A DNA stretch of 64,000 nt from positions 23,274,001 to 23,338,000 of the forward strand of contig JAPTYO010000003.1 in assembly GCA_036873135.1 (NCBI GenBank), written 5' to 3'. This document shows, in pieces, positions 1 to 12,706 of this stretch. Positions within the stretch are counted from its first letter, which is position 1. Each line of letters begins with the position of its first letter. Origin of the DNA: Clarkia xantiana subsp. parviflora (taxonomy: Eukaryota; Streptophyta; Magnoliopsida; Myrtales; Onagraceae). The position numbers and the translations under genes are program-made. Under the pieces are notes generated by a model, which saw only the letters and a list, made by a program, of their open reading frames with translations, was not told the origin of the DNA and did not search any database.

Positions 1-5
1 GAAAG

Positions 6-73
6 GTTGGGCATTGTGAACCCTAGAGGGCTAAAATGAGACAATTTGCCCTCAAGGGTTCACCCCGCCCAAC
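6..73. repeat. Imperfect inverted repeat, 26-bp arms
   Basis: Positions 6-31 and 48-73 are reverse complements at about 22 of 26 bases, around a 16-base loop. This could fold as a hairpin or be the remnant of a small foldback element. I see no target duplication and no coding potential. Confidence 0.6.
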
Positions 74-160
74 TGTACACTATGTCCAATAGGTTTTTAG
101 AAAAAAATCACAAAATTAGTCATTTGTATCATATATATATATATTAAATAATGTATACAC

Positions 161-344
161 TGTTATGAATATATTTAGTGGATGTTCAATATTACGTGTA
201 TATACCATCTTCCTTGTTTAGACTTTCCTAGTATTAAATTTACTTCCTCCACAAGTATATGTAATCCCTATATAAGGGCTCCTTATGTGTGATAATAAGA
301 CATTCTCAAGTTCCCTCTTCTATTACCTCTCTACTTTCATAACA
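161..344 (+). repeat. 5' LTR of the copia element
   Basis: The 184-bp repeat runs from TGTTATG to TAACA. It contains a TATA-like CTATATAAGGGC at about 268-279, a plausible core promoter. It is matched by 4160-4343. Confidence 0.9.
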
Positions 345-817
345 CGTTATCAGCACGAACGACTCAAAATTTCTCCAGTGTCGAATGAGGATGGAAGATT
401 ATTAACTTAACAAGAGACCGGCCACTATTATATTTCTCACCCTCCACACATATTTCTATTCGTTTTTTTTTAATTTGTTTAACTTTGAATTTGCGTATCT
501 CTAATGTTTTATATATTATATGCATATATATTATAATTATAATATAGAAGCAACAACAGATTTCCAGTTTACCAACCGGCAGCGAATTCGGAAAACGGAT
601 CGCACATATGACGCAATCAATCACCAACAAGAACAATCCAAAGTCAAAAGGTACACGATATAGCGTATATAGTTTCATATTATTATAATATTGTTGATAC
701 TGTGAGATGTTTGTACTTACTCATCGTGATTCTATTATACTTCGTACATAAATATACACATTACACATATATGTGAAAGATATGTTATGCATAAAATTGT
801 ATGTATTAATTTGACTC

Positions 818-2145
818 CACTCCCAGAAGCGAGTGTGTAATACATGAGTTATCATAAAAAATAAATTGTGTGGCTTAACACATGAGTGCTTGTTGGTGAA
901 ATATATCCAGTTGTAAATGTTGAACAAAAATTATACGCACCACTCACTAGATATGCTTCGCTACCTGAAGTGGGTGTAGCAATTTATGATTATAATGATG
1001 ATGTACTCCACTCCCAGAAGTGAGTGTTGTAGTTTGTGATTATTCTTTTGATATCATCTGTACTCCCTGAAGTGAGTATCACAGTGATGAATATATTTCA
1101 CTCCCTGAAGCGAGTATTACAGTTTATGAATCTGAAGGTTACAATTTTGTATAGTTACCATGACTCTGTGCATGGTTGAGATGAAATAGTTAATAGTTAG
1201 CATCATCAAGATATCGATAAAAGAACGATGATGCATCTCACAAATAAAGAATGTATGAAAAGAATGCAAAGTCCAATTGATTTGGAATAATGATAATTTT
1301 GAGAAGCGTGGTGACGCTAGCAAAAAAAAAAAAAAAAGTAATGATATTATGCAGCACAAAATTTGATTATATGAAGCGCAATGACATTAGGCAACGTGGC
1401 CTATAAAAATCCTTGCATATATTATGATTAATTATGAGATATTTTGATCAAGAAAATTACATTCTTTATGAATATCAGATCATGAAGATTCGATATTACG
1501 ATCTTGAATATCAAAGTTATGAATATTCATATTTATTCTTTAAATTTTGCCTTTATAGTTATCTTTTATATTTATTGCACTACATTTACGGTTACATTTT
1601 TATTCTTGCACTGCATTTATAGTTACTTTTTATTTCTTGCACTGTGTTTTTATTTATTATATACATATATCATTATGCTCATTTAATTGTATTATAAAAT
1701 GATCCAGAAGATCAAGAGCTCTTCAAAAGCTCAAAGATTGTTAATTTTAGGATCCAGAAGATCCTAGAATATATGAAAAACAGATCTGAATTGTTGTATT
1801 AGAGATCTTCGTGTATACAAAGAAATCATGTATATCATGAATTATTATAAATAAGGGATCATGAAGATCCTAAGAGATCATGAGTCTTGAATAAATGATC
1901 ATGAAGATCCTAGAAGAAATATGTATCTTGCGGATAATGAAAAAAATTCAGGTAAACCAGAAATTTACCGCCAATATTGGCATGGTTGATTATATATTCG
2001 GTAAACCTGAAGTTTACTGATTCATATAGAGGTAAACCAGAAGTTTTACCCATATAATACAATATTTGGCGTGACCGGTTACAGACCATTCTGGATCACT
2101 TAAGATGCGCAATACATTATTTGGATGAACCTGAAGATTCTCCAT
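818..2145 (+). repeat. Array of short hairpins with a shared GAAG loop
   Basis: At least ten short inverted repeats surround a constant core of type C(C/A)(T/A)GAAG, while the stems change. Examples are CACTCCCAGAAGCGAGTG (818-835), the TACTCCCTGAAGTGAGTA type (about 1052-1070), GATCATGAAGATC (about 1859 and 1898), GGTAAACCAGAAATTTACC (about 1951), GTAAACCTGAAGTTTAC (about 2000) and a longer GGTAAACC/GGTTTTACC-type pair (about 2031-2050). All lie inside the copia element's internal region. Function unknown. Confidence 0.6.
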
Positions 2146-4159
2146 AAATCATTATGATAATTGCTCTCAAGAAAAATTCATTATGTGATCATCATCAACT
2201 AAGTTCAGGATAAATTCCCCTTGTTTGTGGAAATAATAAAAGGTGAATATGGGCCCGTTCACCTGCCATGTGGACCGATATATTATTTTGAAAGATGCAT
2301 CTACAATATGGTCGCATGCGCATTAATTATCACGAATTTGCAATAGCAAAATTTCCAGATTATGTAATAAAGAATGATGATGATATTGAAAGTTGATATT
2401 TACTACAAGATTCAGACAACTACATGTCTAGATTTGCAGTTTAGCATGAAAGTTACAAAGATCCTCCAATTAAATAGCTAAACTGCTACCAATAAGAGCA
2501 AATTGAGAACAACTGCATGCTATTATGAAAGCAGCAATATAACTGCGCATCAAGCCAATGTTAAATCACAGTTCTCCCAATTACTACCAACTTTTGGTCA
2601 AGAGACAAATTTCCCATATATGTATTTTATGATGTGCGATATATATTTGAACTGCTCCACCGAATTGCACAAAGATGGGTCTTGAATGTTGGGAAAAATG
2701 TGTTGGATACATATCAATTATTTGGGAATAATGGGTGATATATATTAAAGCAAGAGTTGCTGATTTTCATTGATGAACAAATTTTCCCAACATTAGGGGG
2801 AGAAAATAAGCAGCTGGCAGGAAAGAGATTGACTAAAAAAAAAAAAAAGTTTGTTACTATCTCAGTTAGATCCTCGCATAATAAGAATACGAATCTGAAG
2901 TTCAGAGATATAAATATTTACAAATACTGCCAATCAAGTACTTAATGACTTTATGAGACCCAGAAAGTCATTAGTCAATTACCGGCTGCAAATGCTCCGA
3001 TTTGAAACGTCCAGTTAAGACGAACAATAATGAAAAATAATTCATGCCTGAAGTGTGTGATATTGGTTCCAAATATTTTTAACAAGAATGGAGCACGGAA
3101 AGAAAATAGATAAATATGGTCTTATTACGGAGGCGATTTCTCAAAAAGGAAAAGAGACATAACTAAATATGAAACCCTAGAAGTGGTTCAGGTACCTGAA
3201 AGTAATTACAATAAAGAGATCTCAATGAGTTATGTCATTAACGGGAAGTGATGGAACCGTAATATAAAGTTGTCGACAACAGTTTTGAATATTATTCATG
3301 AGTGAAATCATAAAACAAGACGAGGAGTCGAGGATCTTGAGCTCAATATGTTAAACAAGTATTATGATTGGCCTAAAATTTGAAAAGACGCAAGTATTAA
3401 CATGAAAAATGCATAAGGTGGAAGCCAGTGGATACAAATTATTTCCCGCATAAATAAATTGTGTCGTAAGATATATACGCACAACCTGTGGTACAAATGT
3501 TATATGCGAAATCCTGGCATTTATTATATGGATCATTTAGTGGAAAAATCACCTTCAAATATATTATTACGTTGGCAGTACATAAAAAGTTTTGAATGCG
3601 TCCCACATATGAATTATTTATAGTCGATAGCAAAATTAAAGTGAAAATCCTAGAAGGATTGAAAATGCTAGCATGAAATTTTTTCCAAGAATGTTGGATA
3701 ATAAATATATTGTACCATTATTTTGTATATATGAAGATAATGCATGTTATATAGCCCGAGTTGAAGATCGTTATATCAAAGGAGACATACAAAACATATT
3801 CGCCTCAAGTTATTCTTCATCCAATGAATTTATTCATATGACTATCAAGTGGATCTTTTCAAGGAGGCTTTATCAACTGCGACATCTGGAATATTGGCTA
3901 ACATGATTGGATTGCGTCGACTTACTGAAATTACGCGATGTCAACATCAGGGGGAGAATCTACACCGCTGCACTCTTTTTCCCTTAACCAAGGTTTTATC
4001 CCATCGGGTTTTCCTGGTAAGGTTTTTAACGAGGCAGCTTACAAAAAGGGATCCATAATTGTGTACTCTTTTTCCTTCACTAGATTTTTATCCCAATGGG
4101 TTTTTTTTCTAGTAAGGTTTTAACGAGGCACAATTCTCTTATGAACATCCAAGGGGGAG

Positions 4160-4343
4160 TGTTATGAATATATTTAGTGGATGTTCAATATTACGTGTAT
4201 ATACCATCTTCCTTGTTTAGACTTTCCTAGTATTAAATTTACTTCCTCCACAAGTATATGTAATCCCTATATAAGGGCTCCTTATGTGTGATAATAAGAC
4301 ATTCTCAAGTTCCCTCTTCTATTACCTCTCTACTTTCATAACA
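4160..4343 (+). repeat. 3' LTR of the copia element
   Basis: This 184-bp copy of 161-344 is preceded by a polypurine tract at about 4151-4159 and followed by the target duplication TACAC. Confidence 0.9.
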
Positions 4344-4348
4344 TACAC

Positions 4349-5688
4349 AAAAAAATTATTTTTATTCATTATCGTAAAAGTTTTAGCCTTTTAGGAGGTA
4401 GGATAGGAAAGTAATGCCGGAGATTTTCATACAATGAAATATTGATATTAAATGAAGAATAAAAAAAAAATATTTTTTAGATAGATGAAGGAGAACGTGA
4501 GGAGGAATAGAAAGATGGAAGTTTTTTTTAGCTATTAAAGAGAGGGAGCTATTTATTATTTGATGATTGATTTAACGAAATTAAATATAACATATTACTG
4601 CCAGTGCCAGATGTCAAAAATTTAAGTGTATGGTACAAAGTGAGGCAGGGTGGGTATGGCAGGAACCTCCGTCCAAATAAAACTCGTTTTCAGATTTTCA
4701 CTGTTCTGTGGCCGGCCTAAAAGAATAAATAATAAATTGTTACCTAGTTCCTATAATTTAGTTCAAATTCCACGAGCATGAAAATATTAATTAATTACAA
4801 GGGGAAGAAGAAAAAGGCCAAACAGATTTGCTCGACGCAAACGCGGCACTTCGGGTTTCTTGATCTTCCTTTGAATTTCAATCAGATTACACAAATCCCC
4901 CCTAATTAGCGGATAGAAAACATTCGACATCGAAGAAGATTGCAAGCTCCATCATGCCAATCCAATAGATAGACGCATAGACCTCTCGAAGCATCGCTTC
5001 CATGCAAGTAACTTTCAGAGGTCACGACTTCTAGAGAGAGAAAATGGGGGAATAGCGAGACCCGCCCATCTTATGATATCGGTTCAGCTATTTAATTCGT
5101 TAGGTATCTCCATAGATTTTTACAGTTCTTGATTTGATTGCGAAATCCTGTTACTGTTCTTCTTCGACAGAATTCTCATTCTGTGTGTGTCGGTCTTCCT
5201 TACCCCTTCTTTCGGTGGAAATTCGATTCTCTCCTTTCTGGGTTTTGTTCGCACAGCATCCACTACGTCGAATCCAGTCTAAAGGTTCGATCTTTCTGAC
5301 ATTGATTCATCGTGTTTCGTCTCTTCTCGAAGGCTGTTTCAGAGTTTCTTAAAGATTGTTCTTCCAATCGCTGCTTCGCACAATTTTCAGAACCGATTGC
5401 CTTAAAATTAGCTGTCGGATCATCAAAAATAGAAATGCACACGCTTTTTTGGTTAATAGTCCTCCATAATTTAGATTTGTCTTTTTAATTTCAATTAATT
5501 TTCTTTTTTTTGTGCTGATTTTTTGAAGGGCTGTAGTTGTCCGAGAATCTCTCCTTCCCTTTCTAGTCTCCTCTGTTTTTCTCTGTTTCTTCTGTTCTTG
5601 GGGTTGTGAGGAAGGGAGGGAGGGGCTGCTAATAAACGAATTTTTTTCCCTTCCCCCTCTCTCTTCCTCTTTCTCTCTCTCTAACACC
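4349..5688 (+). promoter_or_regulatory. Upstream region and leader of the DUF789 gene
   Basis: No protein-coding gene is visible. The last 120 bases (about 5570-5688) are strongly pyrimidine-rich with CT runs, typical of a plant 5' leader, and end at CACCATGG, a favourable start context. An antisense frame across 5349-5855 overlaps this leader and exon 1, and I regard it as non-coding. Promoter elements could not be pinpointed. Confidence 0.5.
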
Positions 5689-7658
5689 ATGGCAATTGAG
5701 AAGGACTCGGTTCCATCGAATCTGGGTTGCTTTCTCCAATCAATAACACCAGCAGTCCAATCCCGGTTCCTCCCAAAGGTATGATTTTTCTTTAATTTAT
5801 GGAAATTGTCAATTCTGGGATAAGATTTATGGAAATTGTCAACTCTACAATGCAATTACAAAATCCTTTTCGTATTACTTTTTAGAGTGAGATTAGGAAC
5901 CTCAATAAGTTGTGGCATCCATGGGAGAGAGAAAAGATTGAGTACTTCAGACTGAGTGATCTATGGAATTGTTACGATGAGTGGAGCGCATATGGTGCGG
6001 GTGTCCCGATCGAATTAAGCTCCGGGGAAACCCTTGTTCAGTATTACGTTCCTTATCTCTCAGCCATTCAGATTTTTACAAGCAGCTCCTCTGTTACCAC
6101 CTTCAGGTGAATCTCTTCTCCTTTCGGTTCCTACAATGCAATTATTCAACATTTGCTCTGTTCTTAATCCTTTTGCAGTTTGATCATAGTAGTTTTGCTA
6201 AATAAAGGGCCAAATTTTAGCTGCCTGAAGTAAAATTCAATTTTTTGCCTTTTCTGAATGATATAGGTCCAGTTTGTTGTTGTTGGGTAATTGAGACAAG
6301 GCACTGATGATATGTTCTTGATAAGCTGTGTTTTATTTGAGGTTGAAGCAATGTTTTCTTCTCTTGTTAATGGTAGAATATGTTGTGAAACTTGAACACA
6401 ATGTTCAGGGAAGAGTCTGAACAGATGTGTGATGCGAGAGATTTAAGCGATTCATGCAGCGATGAGACCGAGAGTGAGAAGTTGTGGAGGTCGGATGGAT
6501 GCTCATCTGAAGACGGAGGCTCGTCCGAGCAGGACAGTCCATGGCATCTCAATGATAGATTGGGGTACCTTTATTTCCAATACTTTGAGAGATTAACACC
6601 TTATGGAAGAGTTCCTTTAGTTGACAAGGTGCTATTTTGCTTTCTTGATTAAGGTTTTCTATATTTTATTCCTTCTTTCTTTGAATTGTGAATGTGATAT
6701 TAGTTTCAAATTTGTTTTTTAGATTCATGAATTAGCTCGAAAATTCCCGGGTTTGATGTGTTTGAGGAGTGTTGATCTTTCACCAGCAAGTTGGATGGCA
6801 GTTGCCTGGTTAGTTCATCTCTCTTTGATCTCCCTCCATATTAGAAACTAGTTCTTTCTAAGACACTATAAGGATCACAATACTTGTTGAACTAACAGAT
6901 CCTGGTATTTTTACTTGGTTTTATGATTAGGTATCCAATATATCACATTCCCATGGGAAGAACCATAAAAGACTTATCTACATGTTTCCTCACTTACCAC
7001 ACCTTGTCCTCTTCATTTCAAGGTACCAATCCATTCCATTCCATTCCATTCCATTCCATTCCATTCCAATCCATTACATTCCAATCCAGTCTTTTGTTTG
7101 TTTTTTGTTTTTATAGTACTTTGTTTGTAATTTTTATAAAAAATAATATTATTATTTTTGGAAAATAAGCAACTTGCTTGCTGAAATGTTTTTTTAGACA
7201 AATTGCCAGCTGAACGTAGTTGCAATACATTTTATATTAAAAAATATTGATAGAGACGTGCATATGTGCATTACGTGCCATTAAAAAGAAAATCTATCTT
7301 AGCAAATTGCGAAACCTCTAAAGTTCGTTCAGGTAGCAAGTTGCTAATTAAAACTATCTTTCTTAGTTTCTTTCACTAAACAATGCGATTCTCGTTGAAA
7401 TGCAATATATATACAGATATGGACATCGAGGATGACTCTGAATCTCCACAGCGGAGGAGAAAGGAAGGAGAAGGAGTGACTCTCCCTCCATTCGGGCTCG
7501 CCACCTACAAAATGCAAGGAGAAGTTTGGTTATCAGGAAGGAACGGAAGAGACCAAGAGAGGCTTATATCGCTGTTGAGTGTTGCAGATTCATGGCTAAA
7601 GCAACTCCGTGTTCAGCACCACGACTTCAACTACTTCCTCGGCATCTCCCGTGGCTAA
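5689..7658 (+). CDS. DUF789 family protein, six exons
   Basis: Exons are 5689-5778, 5886-6106, 6409-6628, 6723-6808, 6931-7022 and 7417-7658, all with GT-AG junctions and a continuous 951-bp frame (316 aa). The protein matches plant DUF789: an N-terminal [12 protein letters not shown] stretch, [45 protein letters not shown], an acidic Ser-rich linker in exon 3, then [31 protein letters not shown] and a C-terminal [17 protein letters not shown]. The family is plant-specific and its function is not established, so I infer none. There is no signal peptide or membrane segment. The start ATG sits in a good context right after a CT-rich leader, and the length is usual for the family. The gene looks intact. 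Confidence 0.93.
7026..7088 (+). repeat. (ATTCC)n microsatellite in DUF789 intron 5
   Basis: About eight to ten imperfect ATTCC units lie just after the intron 5 donor (7023-7024). This probably varies in length between individuals. Confidence 0.8.
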
Positions 7659-9165
7659 ACCTGAATTCAAACCCCCCTAAAAAACCCTCGAATCGCTCTT
7701 TTGCTAGGAAAAAAAAAGATGAAGAAGAAACTATATGATCAACTGAATTTTTCAAGAGTTAGGAGTGGCTGATATTGAGGCTTTTTCCTTAAGAGTTGCT
7801 AGGGTTTATGTCCCGGAAGTTGTTGAGTAGAGAAGATGAAGGTATTAGTGTTTAGATTGCAGAAGGGAGGCTTTTGATTCAGGTCTGCTGTATGTGGAGG
7901 AGGTATAGAGGGTTGTTTTGACTTTATGGATGATGATGATGAAGTGATCTAACAATTTGCTGTATATGATCGGTTCCAGTTTGGAGCTCAATTTCATAAT
8001 ATTTACTCTCTTTTTGTGTATTACTACTGCCATTGCAATGGAAAACAAGAACAAGAAAGTATTATTCGATTAAATTAGATTATTAATGTTTTTAAAGTTT
8101 AAAATTAGCTAGAGCTTCTACGCTTAAATTCTTAGTATTTCGTTATCTAGACGAATGAACAATTCCGAGCTATATAAGTATACTTTGAAAAAAAAAGTTA
8201 ATATAGTTGTGTATGAACTCCAGTAGAATATGCATAGAATTGGAGAAAAAAGAACGGTAAAATATTGGACATCATAATAATTTTCCCCCGTAATATATAT
8301 GTATGTATACATATCACTACTTCACGGGCTACACTTACATCTCTAGGAACTAGGAAGTTGATTCCCATAACTTCATTAAAATATTCCAGGCCTTCACTTT
8401 GGGTAGAAAGCCCAACAGAAAAGTATTTAAAATTCGTAGAAGACTCTGAAAATTTGATCGACTCATTCATACCATAGGTTTCAACTTTCAAATAGCCAGT
8501 TCTTCTCAAGCTTGTGTTATGATTAAATTTAAGTAGGTAAATTTATATATCCATGGTGTGCTAAATTATGAATGTTTATGTGACCAAAATTTATATCTAA
8601 GAGATCAAATTCGAATTTATGACTATAAGTCACTTTAAATCATCTCTTTGTTTGTGTTATCTTTTCTTATAAAAAATACCATTAAATAACATATTTATCT
8701 ATCATCTGGAAATTTTAAGAGTGTTAGTTAAATGGTATGTCTGAATTTCAAATGATATTAAAACGCGTAAATTCTCAACTATATGTGAGAGAAAATATAA
8801 ATATTATATATATATAAAAATTAAAGGGAGTTGCTATATCATGCGACACTAGTATGCGAAACAAGTGAGTCATGTGGCAAAACTGTAATTAATTGCAAAT
8901 AGAGGGTATTTTTGCTTTAAGACTCACCCGCATGATACTCACACGAAAGGAGCGGCATGTTTAAGCATTTCTCAAAATTAAATGACATTTTCATCTATCA
9001 GTTTAAGGATTTCAAATTATTAGTCAAGAGATATGTATGAAAGTTGTCAAGTATCTCCTCACCAGATCCATTCGATATGTGATTGTACTTGTACAGTTGT
9101 ACCACCTATTTAACCAACTCTACACTCAAAGCCTCTACCTGCGCCTTCCTTCGCAGCAAACAACA
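7659..9165. other. DUF789 3' flank and non-coding spacer
   Basis: The 3' untranslated region probably extends into 7700-8050. The rest is AT-rich with only short chance frames. A short palindromic patch (CATGCGAC ... CGCATGAT, about 8840-8940) could be an old miniature element, but I find no target duplication. Confidence 0.5.
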
Positions 9166-9173
9166 TCTACAGC

Positions 9174-9621
9174 TAAGGGTGTTAACGAGTCACGGGTACC
9201 CGTTGATCCGCGGGTACACGTGCCGATTTCGTCCCCCCGAGCCACGGGAAGGGTCCGGGGTTTGGGGTCGCAGGTACACACTGAGCCGCACAAGTATTAT
9301 ATATATATATATATATAACGTATGCATATTATATAAAACAATATTTGTAATATAACAATATTCGAAATAATAAGGGTTCTAATGAGTTTGACAATTTGTA
9401 TTTAGATTTTGAGTAAAACTTTGTAATTTGGAGTTGAATTTGAATACGGTAAACAAAAAATTTAAGGGTTTAAGGTTTGTAAAAATAAATTATTTCCAAC
9501 ATGGAGCAACCTGCGGATCGACTGCCCCGCCCTGCGATACAGGACAGTACTAGTTGACCATGTCGACCCGCGGGGCGGTCCCAGGACTGGCGATACCCAC
9601 CCCGCCCCGTTGAAATCCCTA
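9174..9621. mobile_element. hAT-type miniature element (GGGTACCCG-rich)
   Basis: The left end TAAGGGTGTTAACGAG and right end (reverse complement TAGGGATTTCAACGGGG) are related inverted termini. They are flanked by an imperfect 8-bp duplication TCTACAGC (9166-9173) and TCTACAAC (9622-9629). The GC-rich subterminal blocks (GGGTACCCG, CCGCGGGG) contrast with the AT-rich centre. No coding capacity. Confidence 0.7.
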
Positions 9622-9723
9622 TCTACAACTAGCATTTAGGTAATTCCTTGCTTTCTCCTTCAAACTTTTAGTTATTTTATTTTCGACCAACTCTAAATCT
9701 TAATTGAATTTGTTGGAATTTTA

Positions 9724-10522
9724 GCGGGTGTTTAGATTGATATAATGTGTAATGTAATCTCACATTACGTCCCACATTACATGCACATTACGTCGTTTGA
9801 TTTGCCAAACGTGCATTGTAATGTAACATGCATTTGTAATGTAATGTGCATTATAATGTAATATGCGGTCAAAACTTCATTTACTGTAATGTAAGATTTA
9901 CTTAAAATAAACGGATGTAACGTAAGATTACGCCCAACATTACGGAGTGTTATTATTTTATTATTATTTATTAAATAGATAAAATATTTCATATTATCTT
10001 TATAGTTTATTGTATTATTATTATTACAATTAATTAATTTTTTTAAATCTTCATAACTCATTATTATAATAAAGAATAATGCATATAATGTTATGATAAA
10101 ATGAGTAAAAAGTTTTTTTCGTGTCATTTTTTTTATGAAAATTATCTTATTAAACTAGATAAAATATTTAATTAATAAAATTTAATAGTTATGCATATTG
10201 AGTTTAAATATTTAGTTTTTAGAGTTCATAAATGACTAAAGTAATAACCACAAAATATAAAGTTTAAGGAGTTAGTTGTGTTCGAAATAAATATTATTTT
10301 AAATCTATCATATTAAGATATAATAACTCTCATATAGATTAATATAATAATAATAAAGTCACTTTACAATGTACATTACAAAGTATATCACACTGCAATC
10401 TAACATTACACTCCATATTACACCACAATCAAATGTTGTAATCTAACATTATATTTTATAACTTATATTACTTGTAATCTCACATTTTAAGTAATCTCAA
10501 TTTACGTCCATACAAATGTACC
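9724..10522. repeat. TAATGTAATG-rich repeat block, possible MITE
   Basis: This 0.8-kb AT-rich block is filled with TAATGTAATG / CATTACATTAC motifs at both ends. TTA at 9721-9723 and 10523-10525 could be a PIF/Harbinger-type 3-bp duplication, but the termini match poorly (about 7 of 14), so the class is tentative. No coding potential. Confidence 0.35.
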
Positions 10523-10930
10523 TTAGGGAATTGTTAGTGCATCCTGTAGCTATAATTGTTTTTGTAGTGCACTCATCCTTTAATTAGCGAGTTCGAATTC
10601 TAGCTCCACTAGAACTCTAAAAATAGAAAAAATATTTATCATCAACATTGTAGCAAAAATTTGTTAAAATTTAATTATGTTAGACATGGTTTTGTAGACC
10701 GAGTCTAACATGAATTCAGATTAAGGGAGCCCTTAACTAATTGAATCGAGTTAAAATTAATTAATAAATTACATTTTGAATATTTGCTGATAAACTTTTT
10801 TATTAAAAAAAACTAAAATTTCTAAAGCGGATAGTTAAAATTTCTAAAATGTCCATGCGACATATATCTCTACATATTATTATATAATATATATTTTCTT
10901 GTGCATATACATCGAGCACGTAGTTTCTCC

Positions 10931-12205
10931 TAGGGCTGGGTATAAAAACCGGTTCGGGCGAACTGAACCGGAACCAAACCGAACCAATACGAACCGGTTC
11001 TGACTGAACCGGTTCTTAAATGGTTCGGTTTTTATAAAGAAAATATGGAGCGGTTTTTGACTGGTTCAAAACAGGTTCCGAATCGGTTTTTCAAAACCAC
11101 TTTTGTTATATGAAGCCTAAATTGTTAGATAGTAATACACTCTTACATCCTTTTTTGGGTAGAATAAATGGCTATAAACGAGCTGAGTATCCGGCAAGCT
11201 CGACTCGACTCAGTTTACTCGAGCTCGAACTCGACCGAGCCTTAATTTTTCAAGCTCGAGCTCGACACGGTGCCATACTTGACATGTTCAAGTTCGGCTC
11301 GACTCGGCTCGATAATGTAAAAAAATTTAATTAAATTATAATGGTGCACCTTAGCTCGAGGTCGAACTCGACTCGATTAAGCTTTTGGTTCGAAATCGAG
11401 CTCGTACTCTTATTGGACCCAGTATATACATATATAATATTATTACGTAAAACTCGAAAAACTCAAACTCGAATAGGCAAAACAAAAAAAGCTCGATTAA
11501 GCTTGTGAGCCTCTCGAGTCGAGTAAAAGTGAACTCGAACTCGAATCGGTATCAGAAAAAGCTCGACTCGACTCGAAATTTAGCGAGTCGAATTTGAATA
11601 TCGACCAAGTTGATCTCGAGAAAGTCAGGAGTAGCTTGACTCGTTTACACCCATAGAGTAGATCCTTCACTATTTGAGTTTGGTTCATATTGGATATATA
11701 GCCCAGATTAGTTCTACAATCAATTGATTTTAATTTTGAATTCGAAAATTAACTAAAAAATAATTCTATATTTTAACTGAGGTGATAGATTAACTCGCTT
11801 AATATACAAATTTTCAACCAGAGATTTGCTGCACTTTTGAAGTTTAAGCTACGCCTCTTGACGTCGTTTAAAGTCTCGAGATTTATGTTTAAAATATTTT
11901 GACTTTTTTTATTTATTATTAGATTGTTTTTAATTTAGACTTTGATACTCTCTGCTCTGGAACGATCAATTGTCTTTATAGTATGTATTTTGCAAATTTG
12001 TGGATTGCTTATGGATTATCAACTTGGGTGTGTATTTTAAATTTTAGTTAAAAAAAAAAAAGATTCAAAACCGGTTATGGTTCGGTTCTATGATCTAAAA
12101 TCTGGTTCGGTTCATACATGATACAGGGAACCAACTGAACCTAAAATTCAGTTCCGGTTCGATTCCGAACCGGTTCGGCTCAGAACCGAACCATGCCTAG
12201 CCCTA
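10931..12205. mobile_element. hAT-type element, AACCGGTTC-rich ends
   Basis: The ends TAGGGCTGGGTATAAA and, on the other strand, TAGGGCTAGGCATGGTTC are flanked by a perfect 8-bp duplication GTTTCTCC (10923-10930, 12206-12213). Subterminal regions at both ends hold many GGTTCGG / CCGAACC repeats, likely transposase-binding sites. The 1.27-kb length is inflated by the nested element at 11165-11655. No transposase is encoded. Confidence 0.88.
11165..11655. mobile_element. Nested hAT-like element, GAGCTCGA-rich
   Basis: Left end TAAATGGCTATAAACGAG pairs with the right end (reverse complement TATGGGTGTAAACGAG). Flanks GGGTAGAA (11157-11164) and GAGTAGAT (11656-11663) agree at 6 of 8 bases. Subterminal parts are packed with GAGCTCGA / TCGAGTCGA words unlike the surrounding AACCGG element, which supports a nested insertion. 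Confidence 0.65.
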
Positions 12206-12706
12206 GTTTCTCCTCTTGCTTTATCATGATAAAAGATTATTATTATTAGATATAAAAAGTCCCGTCTTTGCTTTAATAATGAGTAGACAATGTATACGAC
12301 TTAATTATTATTACCTCCTGCCTTTTTATATTGAATTTATTATTATTAGTTTAGTATGAGCAAAAGTATCCAGCAAGATAATGCACGTATGTCATCTCAA
12401 ACTCTTCTTTAAAAAAAATCACTTTTTTATTTCAGAGAAACATGCTAAAAATAAAGAGATGAACGATGTGTGAAAAATGCTAATTAAAATTAGTTGATTT
12501 TATGAAAAATGTGCTCCAATCCTACTCGATATATTAATTTCTCTTGACGTAGTCACCTTTTGTAGTGCGGCGTCTCTCCTTTGGGCTTTAGGTGATGGAT
12601 TACCCAGACTTGGGCTAACACTCTTGGAATCGGACTCATATCCAATACTTTGCTATATTATCAATCATACAATATAATATACAAGCACTATGTCTCTTAA
12701 TTAAAT

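Larger units (their letters stand above)
161..4343 (+). mobile_element. Decayed Ty1/copia LTR retrotransposon with intact ends
   Basis: Two 184-bp LTRs (161-344, 4160-4343) begin TGTTATGAAT and end TAACA. A perfect 5-bp target duplication TACAC lies at 156-160 and 4344-4348. The purine-rich tract AAGGGGGAG abuts the 3' LTR, and a primer-site-like stretch (CGTTATCAGCACGA) follows the 5' LTR. No long frame survives. A degraded RNase H-like stretch is legible at about 3660-3830, and the pre-LTR region at 3960-4140 has the repeated ATCCCATCGGGTTTT / AAGGTTTTTAACGAGGCA motif I associate with copia 3' ends. The near-identical LTRs argue for a fairly recent, probably trans-mobilised insertion of an already non-coding copy. 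Confidence 0.9.

Noticed and set aside
818..2145. Regular short repeats as a CRISPR array
   Set aside because: The repeats vary in stem and spacing and lie inside a plant LTR element. CRISPR is not expected in a plant nuclear genome.
5349..5855. A 168-codon minus-strand frame across the DUF789 leader and exon 1
   Set aside because: It covers a CT-rich leader read backwards and the real first exon. It is low in complexity (Lys/Glu/Arg) with no domain.
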